A stretch of 64,000 bases of DNA, from assembly GCA_036245805.1 (NCBI GenBank), contig BTRK01000003.1, positions 43,948,044 through 44,012,043 of the forward strand. The letters run 5' to 3'. This stretch comes from Pristionchus mayeri (Eukaryota; Nematoda; Chromadorea; Rhabditida; Neodiplogasteridae). Positions 22,753-35,100 of the stretch are shown one piece after another (positions within the stretch are counted from its first letter, which is position 1; every line of letters starts with the position of its first letter). A model generated the notes under the pieces. That model had not been told where the DNA came from, searched no databases, and worked only from the letters and a program-made list of their open reading frames with translations. The translations under genes were made by a program, and so were the position numbers.

Positions 22753-25022
22753 AACGGATGACTCACGAGTTGCATAAAAAGATTCTTGTACATAAAACAA
22801 GAAAGCGGATAGCACAATTCAACAAAGGATTCGGGATGAAATGAATTCTAACGATGCATATAACGAGCAAACTATAGTATTTTCATTGAAACATGAATTC
22901 CTTCGCAGAGTTACTCCACTAACCTATGCATTCCCAATTAGGGATGGGTGCATGGGAAAAATGGCCACAATGGAAGAATGATCTCGCTCTCTCACTTCCA
23001 CACACTCTCTCATCGATTAGAAAGACGAGAGAGCGTGCAAAACGATGAGAGTCAGACGAGTACTCCTCGCAACGTGATCAATGTCCTACGAGTGCTCGCG
23101 AAACTGCAAAGGAGTGGGGGATGAGCACCATGTGTATCCCGATGTCCCGATGTTCTCGAGCAATTATCTGGCTCTCTTAATTCTTCACACTCTCTCGAAT
23201 GTCAAAGAACATTGAGATAACTAATACTAACTAATACGTGTCAGCTCTTTCCACATTTTACCCTTATTTCCCACGCATCTTTTGATCCACACTAGATTTC
23301 GAGAAATGGTACCACGGTCTCTTGTTTTGCACACACTATAATGAAGAGACCGTGGTCTAATCGAATTCTAATCCACACCAATTTCCCCGTCCCCTCATAA
23401 GCCATCCATCATCTGCTCACCCCTTGTGTCCCCTCCTGTTCCCTCCTTCTCCTTCTCCCATTCACGTGTCACTCCAGCCTCTTTTCGGTCCATTCTCATC
23501 CCCTCTCTCGTTCCCTCTCGAGGGAAGGAAGGGTGGGGGTCACCCCCACCCCACTCACTCCTCTTCCCCCTCTCGTCTCTTCCTGTCGTTGACAATCAGC
23601 CCAGTTTCGGTTCTACAGAGTTGAGTGAGGGAGAGGGAGGAGCGAGACCGATTGGAGATTATCCCAGGTTCTGCCATTGATCCGGATGCGTAACTCAGTT
23701 GTCGATAGCTCGATAGCCGACTACCGTAGTCGATCGCCACGTTGTCTCTCAGTTTGTGTAGGAAAACGTGAGACGGAAGTATGCGTTGAGAGATGGGAAT
23801 GAGATCAGATGGAGTTCGAGGGAGAGACGGTGATGTTGACCTTTCACCTCTCACACACAGATCTCTCACAGATGTGCGCTTTTTGTACCTCGTCTAGGCT
23901 ACTATCGTATCTAATCACACAATCTGCCACTACTATGCTCAGTCTCGTCCTTCTAGGTGTTCTAAATTATGTGCGTCGTTTGTAGTCCCAAACTTTGCCC
24001 ATATTACGCACAGTCTCAATGTCTGCTTTTTATGTACGGTCAGCATGTGCCCTAAGTGTCTTTGCTCGCCCGTTTTACAATAACAAGAGGTCCATGACAC
24101 CAGACGACTAGTTGTTAGGCTGATGGTCCACTCCGTTTCCAAGCAGCAACCTTCTCACCCACCCCCGAAATGCACTCACTTCACCTACCACAACATCACT
24201 AACATTAAATATCAGTTGTCAATAGCGTTCACTATATCCATGTTGCTCAGGAGCGTCTAAATCATTTAGATTCCGGGCATCCCGATCTTATTCGCCCTTT
24301 CTGTATCTAGTCTCTCCCCCCCCCCCCTCTCTCTCTCATCTCTCCCTCATCTCCGCGATTATATGTAGAGACGAGAGCGATTTCTCGCTACACTCTTGTT
24401 AATAAGTGCCCGTTATCGGGGCAAATATTTTGCGCCCAGAATGCACTTTTCTCGCCGCGAAACCGGATACACACCAGTGACACGGAGGAGGATACTTGCC
24501 TAGCGGAGACTGCCACGGATAGTTGACTCATTCTCGCTCTCGGAATCCTCTCGTTTTTATTGCTTTTTATAAATTTGGAGCCTGCTTCTCATGGATTTCA
24601 GGGCCTTCCATTACCCTTTTTCATATTCTTAAGCATACCGAACCATCATATTCTGGGCGTTTTTTCGCCTGATAAATCGACTGATTGATTGATTGATTTT
24701 CTTTTGCCCCAGTCACACGGAGAGGATACTTGCCTATCGGAGGCTACCACCGAGTTAACTCATTCTCGACCTCAGAATCCCCTCATTTTGACCTAAACTG
24801 TGCCTAATATTATAACTTTTTGTAAATTCATGGCATTTTTCTCAAGGATTTCTGATCTTCGCCGACTCCTTGCCACCCCGTAATATTACGCCTAGTCGAA
24901 GTTCATCTTATTTCAAAACCAATTTCTTTGGCAGAAACGCGCTAAAATTCAAGCGTTTCATTGTGTTTTTGACCAAATTATGAATGGTTGTCTACACGAT
25001 TTCTGCCCAAACTTCAGATCCC

Positions 25023-25933
25023 TTAGTATGGTGCAAAAGTTTCGCTTCAAAATCGCGATTGTGGTTTTCGAGCTATATCTTGCTTCGGGTTTGAGCAATC
25101 CTTATGTGGTTTCTTTTATAATATTGGTACATGTGTACTCCACATAGCGCACATTGCACCGCACCACATCAATCAGTTCCACTAATATAATATCATGCCA
25201 AATTCTGAAAATTGCATCTTCTTATGAACTTTTTATATTGATTGCTACTTTTTGTGCAACAATATTTGTGCCTCTTCGAAACGATTTTCGTGAAGTACGA
25301 TGGCTAGCTATTCCACTGTTTTGTGGCTGAAACAACAAGTAATTTGTTTCAGCCACAAAACAACCTGAAAAGATAGGACCGTTTTACGGAATTGTGGGGT
25401 ATTGCATCTTGCAGGTTTAGATTATGTTCACAGGGAATTTTTGCTGCAAAAGCTTTTGGTCTCAAATGAAATATAATCAGAAGTAATTATCATGAGGATG
25501 CTACCATAGAAAATTGATGAAGATTCATCTTTCCTTTTGAGAGATTTCGCAATTATTGTTTTGAAATTCAAATTTCAACGATAAAATCGGATTTTTTCGC
25601 CTCAGTTATCCGAGGATGCCCGAAACTCCCATTTCAAGTGTTCGATAGGAACATCCACCCTTCCTCATTGGAGTCTTAGAAGGGTGGAACTTGCATTGAA
25701 GTCATTACATTTTTAGGATGATTTGTGTCAAAAACCCAAAAACATGGATATTTTGCCATTTTACAGTTATTGTTGTTTTTCTGAGGAATGCAATAGCATC
25801 GAGCGGGTACAAACATATAATTGTAATGACCTAACACTGCCTCAAGTAATGCCCAAGTGCCATTTGATGCATGAGATGCGTTCACAAGAATATATGCAAA
25901 ATGTCTTGAGGCGAAACTTTTGCACCAACCTAA
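25023..25933. mobile_element. degenerate mariner-like element
   Basis: The ends TTAGTATGGTGCAAAAGTTT and (complement of the right end) TTAGGTTGGTGCAAAAGTTT are inverted repeats of the type known from mariner families related to Hsmar1. A TA follows the right end at 25934-25935. No transposase motif could be read in the 911-bp body. Confidence 0.7.
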
Positions 25934-26147
25934 TAGTTATTCGACAATATGGTTTCCCCTAGAATCCCTCAATCGATTTGCGCCCAATATTGCCAATTCA
26001 CCAACACTCGGCGGCGGTTGTACACTGTTGTTATCTCGTTTGCCATTCGGTACCGTAACAGTTATCTATCTTTCTTTCTTCCTCTCCAAATTATCTCCCT
26101 GCATCATTGCCCCAGCGAAATATCACTCAGTTCGAGGAAACCCCTCT

Positions 26148-26232
26148 CGGCTGTCTGGCTCTCTCCAGTCGACACACTCTCTCGTTTTCTCTAATCTACG
26201 AGAGAGCACGGAGATTGGAGAGAGCACTGGGA
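26148..26232. repeat. CTCTC-core hairpin
   Basis: CTGTCTGGCTCTCTCCAGTC pairs imperfectly with GGAGATTGGAGAGAGCACTG, with ACTCTCTCGT opposite ACGAGAGAGC in the inner stem. Confidence 0.6.
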
Positions 26233-26621
26233 ATCCCGTCTGCCCGCCAACATCCCGATCAAGGCCAGGCTCTGCCACGGCTACCTACCAGCTCTCTCTA
26301 GGTTGCCCTGACCAGTGAGAGTGTACCGTAGGGGGAGAGAGAGGAGAGAAGAGCGATGTTTATTAACCGGTCGACCCCTTCTATGCTAACTGTTTACGTG
26401 CACGTTTGGTCTCAAATGTTTTGCTCAACTCCTTACCAGCCTCTCTCTGGTTAGCCAGAGTATGACTACGTGCGAAATTGGTATAGCAAGACGAAACTCC
26501 CCCTCTCACCTCCCCGCTCCCTCCCCCTGCTCCACTAACTATGCTTGTTTACGTGCGGGTTTGGTCAAGATTTTCGCTCTTCGATGGAATTACGGTCATT
26601 CTTTGGCGTGTTTTCGAGTAT

Positions 26622-26702
26622 GGGGTCTGACTCTCTAAATGCTCTCTCGCTTTCTCTGCGAGAGAGTGTGCAAATTGAGGAGAGTTGGATCATTGCTCTC
26701 TC
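26622..26702. repeat. CTCTC-core hairpin
   Basis: GTCTGACTCTC on the left and GAGAGTTGGATCATTGCTC on the right form the outer stem. GCTCTCTCGC and GCGAGAGAGT form the inner stem. Confidence 0.6.
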
Positions 26703-27464
26703 TTGTTATCGCTCCTCCGCACATTCTGTGCTGGCGCGCGCAAGTGATTGTATGACTCTCGCAGCTATTGTGGGATCAAAGTATACGTTGTTCAGCATGC
26801 AAACTCCCCCACGCTAACCTGATTCGTTCCACTTTCTCGTAGAGAAAGCGGCTAATTTCCTTTGCACATAACAGGTTGCTTTGTTGCTTTTCGAACTCTA
26901 CGCTGCGCTCCATCATAGAATTGCAATTACGGCTCGCTTTTCGAATCGGTGTCCTTCTAATTTCATATTTTCTGGACCCCGATACGAAAACAGCAGAAAT
27001 GAAAAGTGCTGTGATCGGGGGGATCTTTCCAACAATATGTGCTGCAATGAGAGCCTGTATCTATTCAATTATGTCGGCGACAAAGCATGTACAATCAAGG
27101 GGGTGGCATAGTTTGTTCGAATACGTACCAGTCAATTCCGGATTTTTTGCGATATTGAAGGCGCCGATTCTATGGCGTCATTCAGTTTGGTTACGCGCCA
27201 AATTGAGTCCTTCTTCCCTCCTCATTCGCAATCGAAAAATAACCGCGTTCCACATATTGAGTCCACAAAAAGATCGTTCCTATCTGCCCAGTTCCACAGT
27301 GAAACATCCCTTCTCCATCATCTAGCCGCTTTAGAGCAGGAAAGTTTTTGTATTTCACCCGCTGTCCGTCCGGTTCTCCCCCCCCCCCCTTGTTTATCAC
27401 GATAAGCGCACCTCGCTCTCGTTTCCAGTTCCAGCCCCCTCAATCTGCGAGCCTGCCCATGTTG

Positions 27465-27557
27465 GAGCAATGGTCTGGCTCTCTTCAGTTTGCACGCTCT
27501 CTCGTCTCTCTGACCGGTGAGAGAGCGTGCAAACCGAAGAGAGTCAGACCATTGCTC
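27465..27557. mobile_element. 93-bp hAT-type foldback, near-perfect hairpin
   Basis: The sequence opens GAGCAATGGTCTGGCTCTCT and closes with its near-perfect complement. Only a few bases around CTGACC are unpaired. It is flanked by the 8-bp direct repeat CCATGTTG at 27457-27464 and 27558-27565. This marks the hairpin family as very small hAT-type foldback elements. Confidence 0.85.
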
Positions 27558-28914
27558 CCATGTTGACAGCCCATTTTCGGGTCATTCGAAAAAACGGTCG
27601 TTGTAGGATCCTCCTTTCGAATGCTTTTGAAATCACGCCCGATTCTAATCCCTATCTAATTGAGAAAAAAACGGACAGGACCACATCCCTCGTGCTAATT
27701 TTTCGCGCCTCTTTAGTGGAAAAAAACACTCGTATCAACGCCAAGATTCCTCCTTCCATTTAATTTCCAGTAGGATGCCCATTTCCGGTGCTGATAATCA
27801 AAATTATTTTTTTCTTCCGCACATCTGGCCAATTTCGAAGATGAAAACATTGTTTTCGCTAGGTGCCTGATAAGTCTTAGCAGCGAGAAGGAGGGCGATT
27901 GAGAGAGAGAGAGAGGCAGGAGGGAAAACCAATGAGAACCTCTCGTAAATATCTCACGACTGCCTGTCTTATGGGTTCACGAGACTACTTTCTCTCTCCT
28001 TCCCTTCTCCACTTTCTAATATCCTCTGCACAAGTCCTGACCTTTCCCTAATTAACGCCGCTTTATGCGCTTATGACAAAGGTTAACTGTTAGTACACCT
28101 TGAGAATTATTCGCGCCTAAATATAACAGAGTCCCCCCTCCATCTCTCCCTCCTTCCTTGCCCTTCACAGTGTTCTTTACCATATTCGCCTAATCTTTTT
28201 CTAAATGGCGGTAAATAAATTATAAAGATCAGGAGACTAAATGTTAAATTTCGTTTTTAGAATGTCCAGAGGCTACATAAAAGTGAGTTTCTCCCTACTC
28301 TACCATCCTTCCCCTGCCCAATAGCCCCGGGATCTCGCGTTTCAAGCCCTTCCCTCTCTTGTTTTCGTTCCCCATCTAGCACCTGTTCCATTGCTCTGTG
28401 CAGCACATGTTTGCGTGCTCAATTCCGCTATTTAGCAGAGTCGGCATCTTCCTGTTTTTGCGCCGAGATTACTGTTTTCACACCACGGCTAGAGCTCGGG
28501 AAACCGCGCTAAGTGGAGGCTGTAAAATGTAGGAGATTGCTACTGTTTTCGCACGAGCTCAGAGAATGTTCTGCCTCTTATAGACCGGTCAGCCTTATCG
28601 GAAATTCTTCAATATATATTTTACAATCTTTGAACAGTCCTCCCTAGCATGGGAATATCTGAAGGGAGAGTTCTTATTCTAAGAATTACCTTGCATCAAT
28701 AGCTTATAATGAGGATCAAAATTTGGAGTAGTAATACCTTCACTTGCCTATAGATAGACGTCTTGCCCTATGCTCCCCTGTGCAGGGTGGAAGAATATTC
28801 CCATCCTCGATAGTACACGGGCAACCACTGATTCATCCCCGCGTCGTCGCCCTCTCTCCAAACACTCGTCTCGTCCTTTAACTCGCTTTCCACCCTCCCT
28901 CCCGATCCTTCCCC

Positions 28915-29003
28915 AGCAATCGTCTGACTCTCTTCAGTTTGCACGCTCTCTCGTCTCTCTGACCGGTGAGAGCGTGCAAACCGAAGAGAGTCAGGCGATT
29001 GCT
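28915..29003. mobile_element. hAT-type foldback hairpin
   Basis: The core equals that of 27465-27557. The outer stem differs (AGCAATCGTCTGACTC with GAGTCAGGCGATTGCT) yet still pairs, by a G to A exchange matched on the other side. Flanks CCTTCCCC and CCCTCCCC could be an 8-bp duplication with one change. Confidence 0.75.
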
Positions 29004-29033
29004 CCCTCCCCCACCCTCCCTTCCCTGTTTTCT

Positions 29034-29570
29034 ACAGTGCACTTTCCTTTGCGAGCATAGTTGCACGTGAGCTTCTGATTTGCATTAAAACAGGCGGTCA
29101 CACTTTCTGAAGCATATTCAAATAACGAGTCTTAGACGATATGCTTGAATGAAAACACCGAGTTCATACGCTCTCGAAATGGCGTACCGCTCACTACTAG
29201 AGATCCATCAGTAACTGTTTGACTACAGTGCAAGCCCTTTGCGAGCTCGAAGGGACTTGTTATCGCTGCACGTTAGTAGTGTTGAAAGTGAGCCTTCACT
29301 ATGCAAATTGCACATATCTCTCTATCTCTCCTAGATATCCATTCGTCCTTGCTGTTCTACAGTGTACTGTCCTTTGCGAGAGCAATGTTGCAAGTGAGCT
29401 TCTGAGTTGCACTAAAAACATGCTTTCACTCCGTTTATTTTCCACTCTCTATCTGCTAGATCCATTCGCCCCTCCCTGTTTTGCCCTATTTTTTTTCCTT
29501 TGCGAGAGCAGAGCTAGAGACTTCACTTGTTATCGTTGCAAGTGATGAAATTATGCTTACACCCTCCTAA
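29034..29570. repeat. four degenerate CTTTGCGAG repeats
   Basis: Four units at about 29034, 29222, 29357 and 29490 share TACAGTGCA, CCTTTGCGAG and TTGCAAGTGAGCTTCTGA-like text, at irregular spacing of 130-190 bp. They lie about 3 kb upstream of the sup-26-like start codon. Their role is unknown. Confidence 0.6.
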
Positions 29571-32180
29571 ATTCCCACTCTCTGTCATCTAGCGAATGAC
29601 GATATGCCCTCAGTTCCTCTGATTACGAATAGTGCGGGACGTCTTCACGAGAGTGTTTGAACTCTATGCTTTTAGTCGAGCACAACGTCTGACTGCTAAG
29701 ACGCGTCATTTTCGCCATTTTCAGCTGCTTCAGAAATCATTCCGCCACAGCATGAAAAATAGATCTATTGATAGTCTCTCTCATTTGGCCACGTATTCCT
29801 ACGAAAATAGGACCGATTTCTGGCCGCTTTGCATTCCATTCCATTCGCGGTTCTTTGTAGTCTGTTGACTCGTCGGTTCGAAAACGGCTCTCGCTCGATG
29901 TTTTCTCTCTCATTCCGATACCATCACCACCTCTTATCATCATTATGGCGCCCTCGTTTCCGCACCTGTCTGCCATTGATTCGGCTACAGTACGCCTACA
30001 GTATGACCTACAGTATGCCCAGTCTATCGATCGATTCCGCCTCGTCCATGTTTTTGCAGTGTACGGGACGCTTCCCTCCTCTCCCCCCATCACGTGTGCT
30101 GAGAGAGGGCGTTGTACTGTTCCGATATCCCCTGCCTCCCTGGGCACTCTCCCCATTCGCCACGCTCTCTCGCCGCCTGCCGTCCCGCGCCCTCCCCCTT
30201 TCGCACATTCTCTCCGCTAACTATGCGTCGCGGCTCGCCGTCTGCGCCCTCTCCATTCGCGGCGCTCTCTCCCCCCTCTCTGCCCTTCTCTCCGCCGGCT
30301 CTTGATCGGGAGAGGAAAGAAGAAGAAGAAGTGACCGACCCACATACCAGCCCTACAGTACTCATCCATTCTTTTCAATGCAATGCAAACTCGCGCGCTG
30401 GCCAGGCAAAACCCAGCATGTTTTGCGCAAATTTACACACGGACACAACATATTTTTGTGCGACGACGCGACGCGAGGTTGTTGTCCACCAGTGTTCTCT
30501 TCTCTCGTGACTCAGTAGGAGGGAACTCTCGCTCTTTCGCAACGTGTTTTCGCCCTTCCGGACCGGGCTCTCCCTCTTCTCTCCCCCTCTTTTCGCGCCC
30601 GAAACTGCAACATTTCGCCGCGGCAGCCCTCTCCCATTGATCGGCTGAACGCAACTGACCCTTCTTTTGCCCCAGAGAACAGAAGGGACTAGGGCCTTAT
30701 TCTCTTCTCCCTCCCCCTCTCCCGCATCATTCTTGTTTCTAGTCTGGACCCTCTGCCCCGTTCTCTGTCCTATCCTCTCGATTGGAAGAAGCCCTAATTA
30801 TCCCGGTAGAAAACAGCTCGTTATCCCCGATATCTACCGCATTAGCCTGCCATTGCCCGGTCCCGGCCCCCAGCTGGTTCCGTGAAATTCCACGCGTTTC
30901 AGCCGTTTTAGAATGACGTGGCCTAGTAGCTGAGTCAGAGACCATTTCTCAATAGCAGCGAGGCTAGCGGGACAACACGGCGTTTTATCAAGCAATCCCG
31001 TCGACAGACACATAAATCGCTGCTGTTGTTGTGCACATTTCGCTTCATTGTAATGTGCACTTCTGCACCCTCTCATCTCATTCCTCTGCTCCTACTCGAC
31101 TACTCGACTTCCCCGCATTGCATTGCTCATTCTAATATTTCGCGCCACGATGGGTTTTCCCGAAATAGCACCTTGAAAAACAGGGGTAACGACCCTGATT
31201 CAGGGCGCAAGCGTACGGCAGGGCGGAGATCAAAGGATCAGAGCACGGGCGAGTTTCACAACAACAAAAACACACAACACTTCCGCAATCTCAGCATTAC
31301 TCTCTGCTCTTGCGACCCTTGCCAAACAGTTGTAAGCAAAGCAATGCGTCTGACTCTCTTCAGTTTGCACGCTCTCTGGTCTCTCTGACCGGCGAGAGAG
31401 CGTGCAAACTGAAGAGAGTCAGACCCATTGCTCCTTCTCCTTCTCCTCCTCCTCTCCCATCTTTTTCGAGAATCTGCTGTTGTCCACACCATCAAATGGG
31501 AGTCGTGCAAAACGACGGCGCAGAATGTCCCCCCCCCCCCACTCTCCCTTCCTCCTCTCCTCTTCTCCTCCTGTTTCTCATCTCCTTCCCTCCTCCTCGT
31601 ACCTTAGTCATTTATTTCACGCGACCGTCCTCTTTGCAACCCTTATTCGCACGTTGCTTTTCGATCACTACCGTAATCTCCCTCCGGTATTACCGTATCC
31701 TACCGTAATCGACCAGGCTGATCGGTCAATCGATCCGTCATGTCCATGTGCTCTATTGTGTGTGGTGATGATGAATCAGACGCGCTGTCGATCGATTTGG
31801 GAGGGAAGGAGGAGGAGGGGAGGAGGAGGGAGGGGAGGGCGGAGGAGAGTGAGAGGGAGAGATGCCGAGAGAGCGTAGCCCGCCGAAGAGAGTTGTTTAC
31901 TAAAACGACGCCGGTTCGCTGCCCCGCCGCCTCTGCCCGCCTCTGCCCTCTCTCTCCCCCACTCTCTCCTCCCCTCTCCTCCCCTCTCTCCCCCCATACC
32001 AATCACCCCCTACTACCCTCTGCTCTGAAACCCTCGCTCGCCTTCTTCCTCTTTTTGCATCGCTCTTTCTTTTCCCTCTCTTCTACCGTGTTGCTTTGCC
32101 ATTCGCGACCTGATTTTGGCCAGAGCCGGGAACCAGAGCCGTCATTTGCAGGCCCGACCTCACCGCCCAAAGAGAGAAGG
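29571..32180 (+). promoter_or_regulatory. upstream region / possible 5' UTR of the sup-26-like gene
   Basis: This is C/T-rich DNA with many CTCTC, CCCTCC and TACCGTA words and one near-perfect hairpin (31340-31433). Long open frames on both strands here are low-complexity (Ser/Pro/Leu or Glu/Arg/Gly) and have no domain. The promoter and transcription start cannot be fixed from sequence alone. The start at 32181 is the first ATG in frame with the RRM exons. Confidence 0.4.
31340..31433. repeat. CTCTC-core hairpin
   Basis: AGCAATGCGTCTGACTCTCT pairs with AGAGAGTCAGACCCATTGCT. The inner stem is TTTGCACGCTCTCTGG with the matching CGAGAGAGCGTGCAAA. This is the copy nearest the sup-26-like gene, about 750 bp upstream of its ATG. 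Confidence 0.85.
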
Positions 32181-35100
32181 ATGAGCGGCGCCGTTGCTGG
32201 AGGAGCCGGCGCGTACTACCGCGGCGCGCCCGCGACCGGCGGATACGGAGGACCGGCGAATGGCGGTGCAGGCTACGGCTCCGGATATGTCAGTGCTAAT
32301 TGCCGGTTATGGCTCTCAAAATCTTTACTGATCGGATCTCGTCTCTAGCCTGAACTCGTCCACTTTCGTAGCACATGGGGGCCGCAAGGGGGTTTCGTGT
32401 ACTAACAACATAAAGTAGGGCATCCCCCTCCCTCGCTCTCAGACTTGCACTTTTGTCTGGTAACCTCTATCTCTCTGCAAGGTGCTGTTTGCCAAGAGTG
32501 CGCTCTCCCTTTCCGCCCGTAGGATCAACCTAGATACACTCGAGTCGACCTTTCTGGCACCTGATCTCTCATCCAATCGAGCGAGTTCATAGAGTTCATA
32601 TCGGGCCGCCGTCTTTTAATTTCCCACTCTCTCTCGGCCGATCGAATTCGAATCTGGAACGCTAATCGATCCCATTGCTACCGGCAAAGTCATGCCAGAG
32701 GGCAGAATCGCAGAAGTTGATGCACACTATTGTCTTGGCAACCTGACTCCCATGATCAGCCATCTCTATCACTTATTGTCTCTCTCTCTCGGTCTCTCTC
32801 TCCTCTCAGGAACATCTCAACTCTGCCAAACAACGCGCTATTGATCGAACACATTTTGAATATCGCTTACCCCACGCGCTATTCATCCGGCGGTACCGCA
32901 CCCCGATCCACGCCAGAGGAGTTGCTGACAGCGCCAGAGTGCGAAAAGAGGGCGGAACCACGCGCGCTACCCGGGACCAAACATCAGTACCACGGTTTAG
33001 TCCGCATTCTCTATCTGGTTCAACTCTCGACCGGTCGTGTACACAAATGTTCCTCTCTATGGTCAGTTTCGGGTCCTTTAAGGCAGATTTTTATTAGGGC
33101 TTGTAACAAATGAGGGTTCCCGGTACGACTACCGTATCCTACCGTAACCAGAAACTACAGTATCCTTGCAGCAGAACGCCATGGGACGCGGCGGCGGACA
33201 GGGCGGCGCGGCGCGCCTCACCCACTCCCACTCCTTCTCCTCGGCGACGTCGCCCCGACCCGACGCGCCCCTCTCCTCCGTGAGTTCAAATATTTGAATT
33301 TTGAATCTCGCGCCGAAATTCGCAACTTTTGAAACTCTCCACGTAAAACGCCCCACTATTGCGACTTTGGCACCATCACCACCGCTGAATCATGCTTGTG
33401 TCGAAATTCTGTGCCAAGCCGCCCTCTCTCTCTCCTCTCTATTCCTTCTCCCGACGATCTCCCCTTCCTCTTCTCCTCTCCCCACTTTGCCGGGGAAAGC
33501 AGGCAAAAAACGCGCACTAGAAAGTAGAGCATAGCCCTTTCGATCCCTGCTTCTCTGCGCTCTCCTTTCTCTGCACACTCTCTCCTCGTCGTCTCTCAAA
33601 AACACGCACTCTCTCGCCCCCTGCCGCACTCTTCCCCCGTTCACATCGCATCTCAATGTGAAACGGTGTGGTGGTGCAATGAAGGACATGATTGATCCAG
33701 TGGGGGCGAGATAGTGTGCGAATCGAAGAGGGCGCAGAGAAAGATAGAAGATAAGAGAGCGAGAGAGCGTGTAAACTGGAGAGAGCAGCAGCGGGAAACT
33801 GCTTCCGCCATTGGGCGAGCCTGCAGGAAAAACACTCTCGAACTGACCTTGCGTTGCGCGCAGCAATTTGTCAGAGCATTGACCCCTTGGGAACCGGGAA
33901 ATAGGGGCCGAAGCCGGAAATTGGCCAGAACCGGGAATTGACAGCCGCATTTCAGACCAATCTGTACATCCGCGGCCTCCCGCCCAACACCACAGACGAT
34001 GAGCTGCGCCGCATGTGCGAGGAGTTCGGCAAGATCACCTCGACGAAGGCGATCATGGACAAGATGACCAACACGTGCAAGGTGAGGCCGACGAATGCAA
34101 ATAGGCTCACGCAATGCAAAATTCGACAGGGAACCTGATGGTGTGGTGTAGAGAAGGCGACGTTAACTAATTATCCGTGGTGTAGGGCTACGGATTCGTC
34201 GACTTCGAGACTGGTGAGGGCGCAGCGGCCGCGGTCGAGGGCCTCCAGCAGCGCGGCATCCAGGCACAGATGGCCAAGGCTCGCTCCACAAACCACGTCA
34301 GCGGCGGAGGATCGCCCTTCGGTGTAAGCGACGTTTCCTAACCAGTTCATGCTGTCGATTTTTCGACAGACGACGTTTCCAGTATCCACACCAAGCTACC
34401 GTATCCTACCTTTAGGTCGAGCAGGACCCGACCAACCTCTATATCGCTAACCTCCCGCTCACCTACAACGAGACCCAGCTCGAAACTGCGCTCCAGGTAT
34501 GGGGCGCGGATTGGGGGCAGGGCGACGTTTCCCAAAGCATTCAGAGCTGTCGTAATTTGAAAAGGCGACGTTTCCTAATGCCACCTTATTTTCAGGACTA
34601 CGGTATGGTCATCTCCACCAGAATCCTGCGCAACGGCGAGGGCAACTCGCGCGGAGTCGGATTCGCTAGAATGGACAACAGAGTGAGTGCCCACGCCCCG
34701 CCCCTTTTGCAGCACCTCCCATTTTCTAGCCACGCCCCTTTTCTAGCTCCGCCCCTTTTCCAGGACAAGTGCGAGGAGATCATCCGCGCACTCAACGGCA
34801 CCGTACTTCCCGGCTCGCCCGACGGCTCGGCGCCTCTTCTCGTCAAGCTGGCCGACTCCGGACACAGGTTGGTGTGCAGCGAGGTCGACGATTCCGAAAT
34901 CATCTTCCCTGTCGAATTTTCGACAGGCGACGTTTCCAAACCGTAGTGTGTCTAACCCACGCATTCAGCAGAAAGAAGCGCACGCCGATGGGCATGATGG
35001 GCATGGGCGGGCCGATGATGGGCTACGAAGGACACGTGAGTATCTAGCCGCAAGCTCCGTCCCCTTTTTTCGAAAATCGGCATAAGCCCCGCCCCTTTTC

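Larger units (their letters stand above)
20448..25022. other. intergenic spacer, no gene recognised
   Basis: I find no supported gene in these 4.6 kb. Features seen are two CAGCCAGGTCAAG repeats, a CTCTC hairpin at 22975-23070, a hairpin of 13-bp perfect stem at 23295-23355 (ACCACGGTCTCTT with its complement), and a degenerate direct duplication of about 80 bp (24475-24560 and 24714-24790, sharing AGGATACTTGCCTA). Confidence 0.5.
25934..29033. other. intergenic, hairpin-rich
   Basis: No exon is supported. The stretch contains four CTCTC-core hairpins and long C/T-rich tracts. Open frames around 26876-27325 show no recognisable domain and overlap no conserved partner. Confidence 0.45.

Noticed and set aside
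27465..27557. microRNA precursor
   Set aside because: The near-perfect long stem, several copies and an 8-bp target duplication fit a foldback transposon better than a microRNA gene.
29829..30510. Long open frames upstream of sup-26 on both strands
   Set aside because: Composition follows the C/T-rich DNA; no domains, and both strands are open at once, as expected for low-complexity sequence.
30008..32006. Possible CpG-like or toxin-antidote interpretation of the A/B pair and hairpins
   Set aside because: A divergent duplicated pair can suggest a selfish toxin-antidote system, but nothing in either protein supports toxicity or rescue, so I do not claim it.
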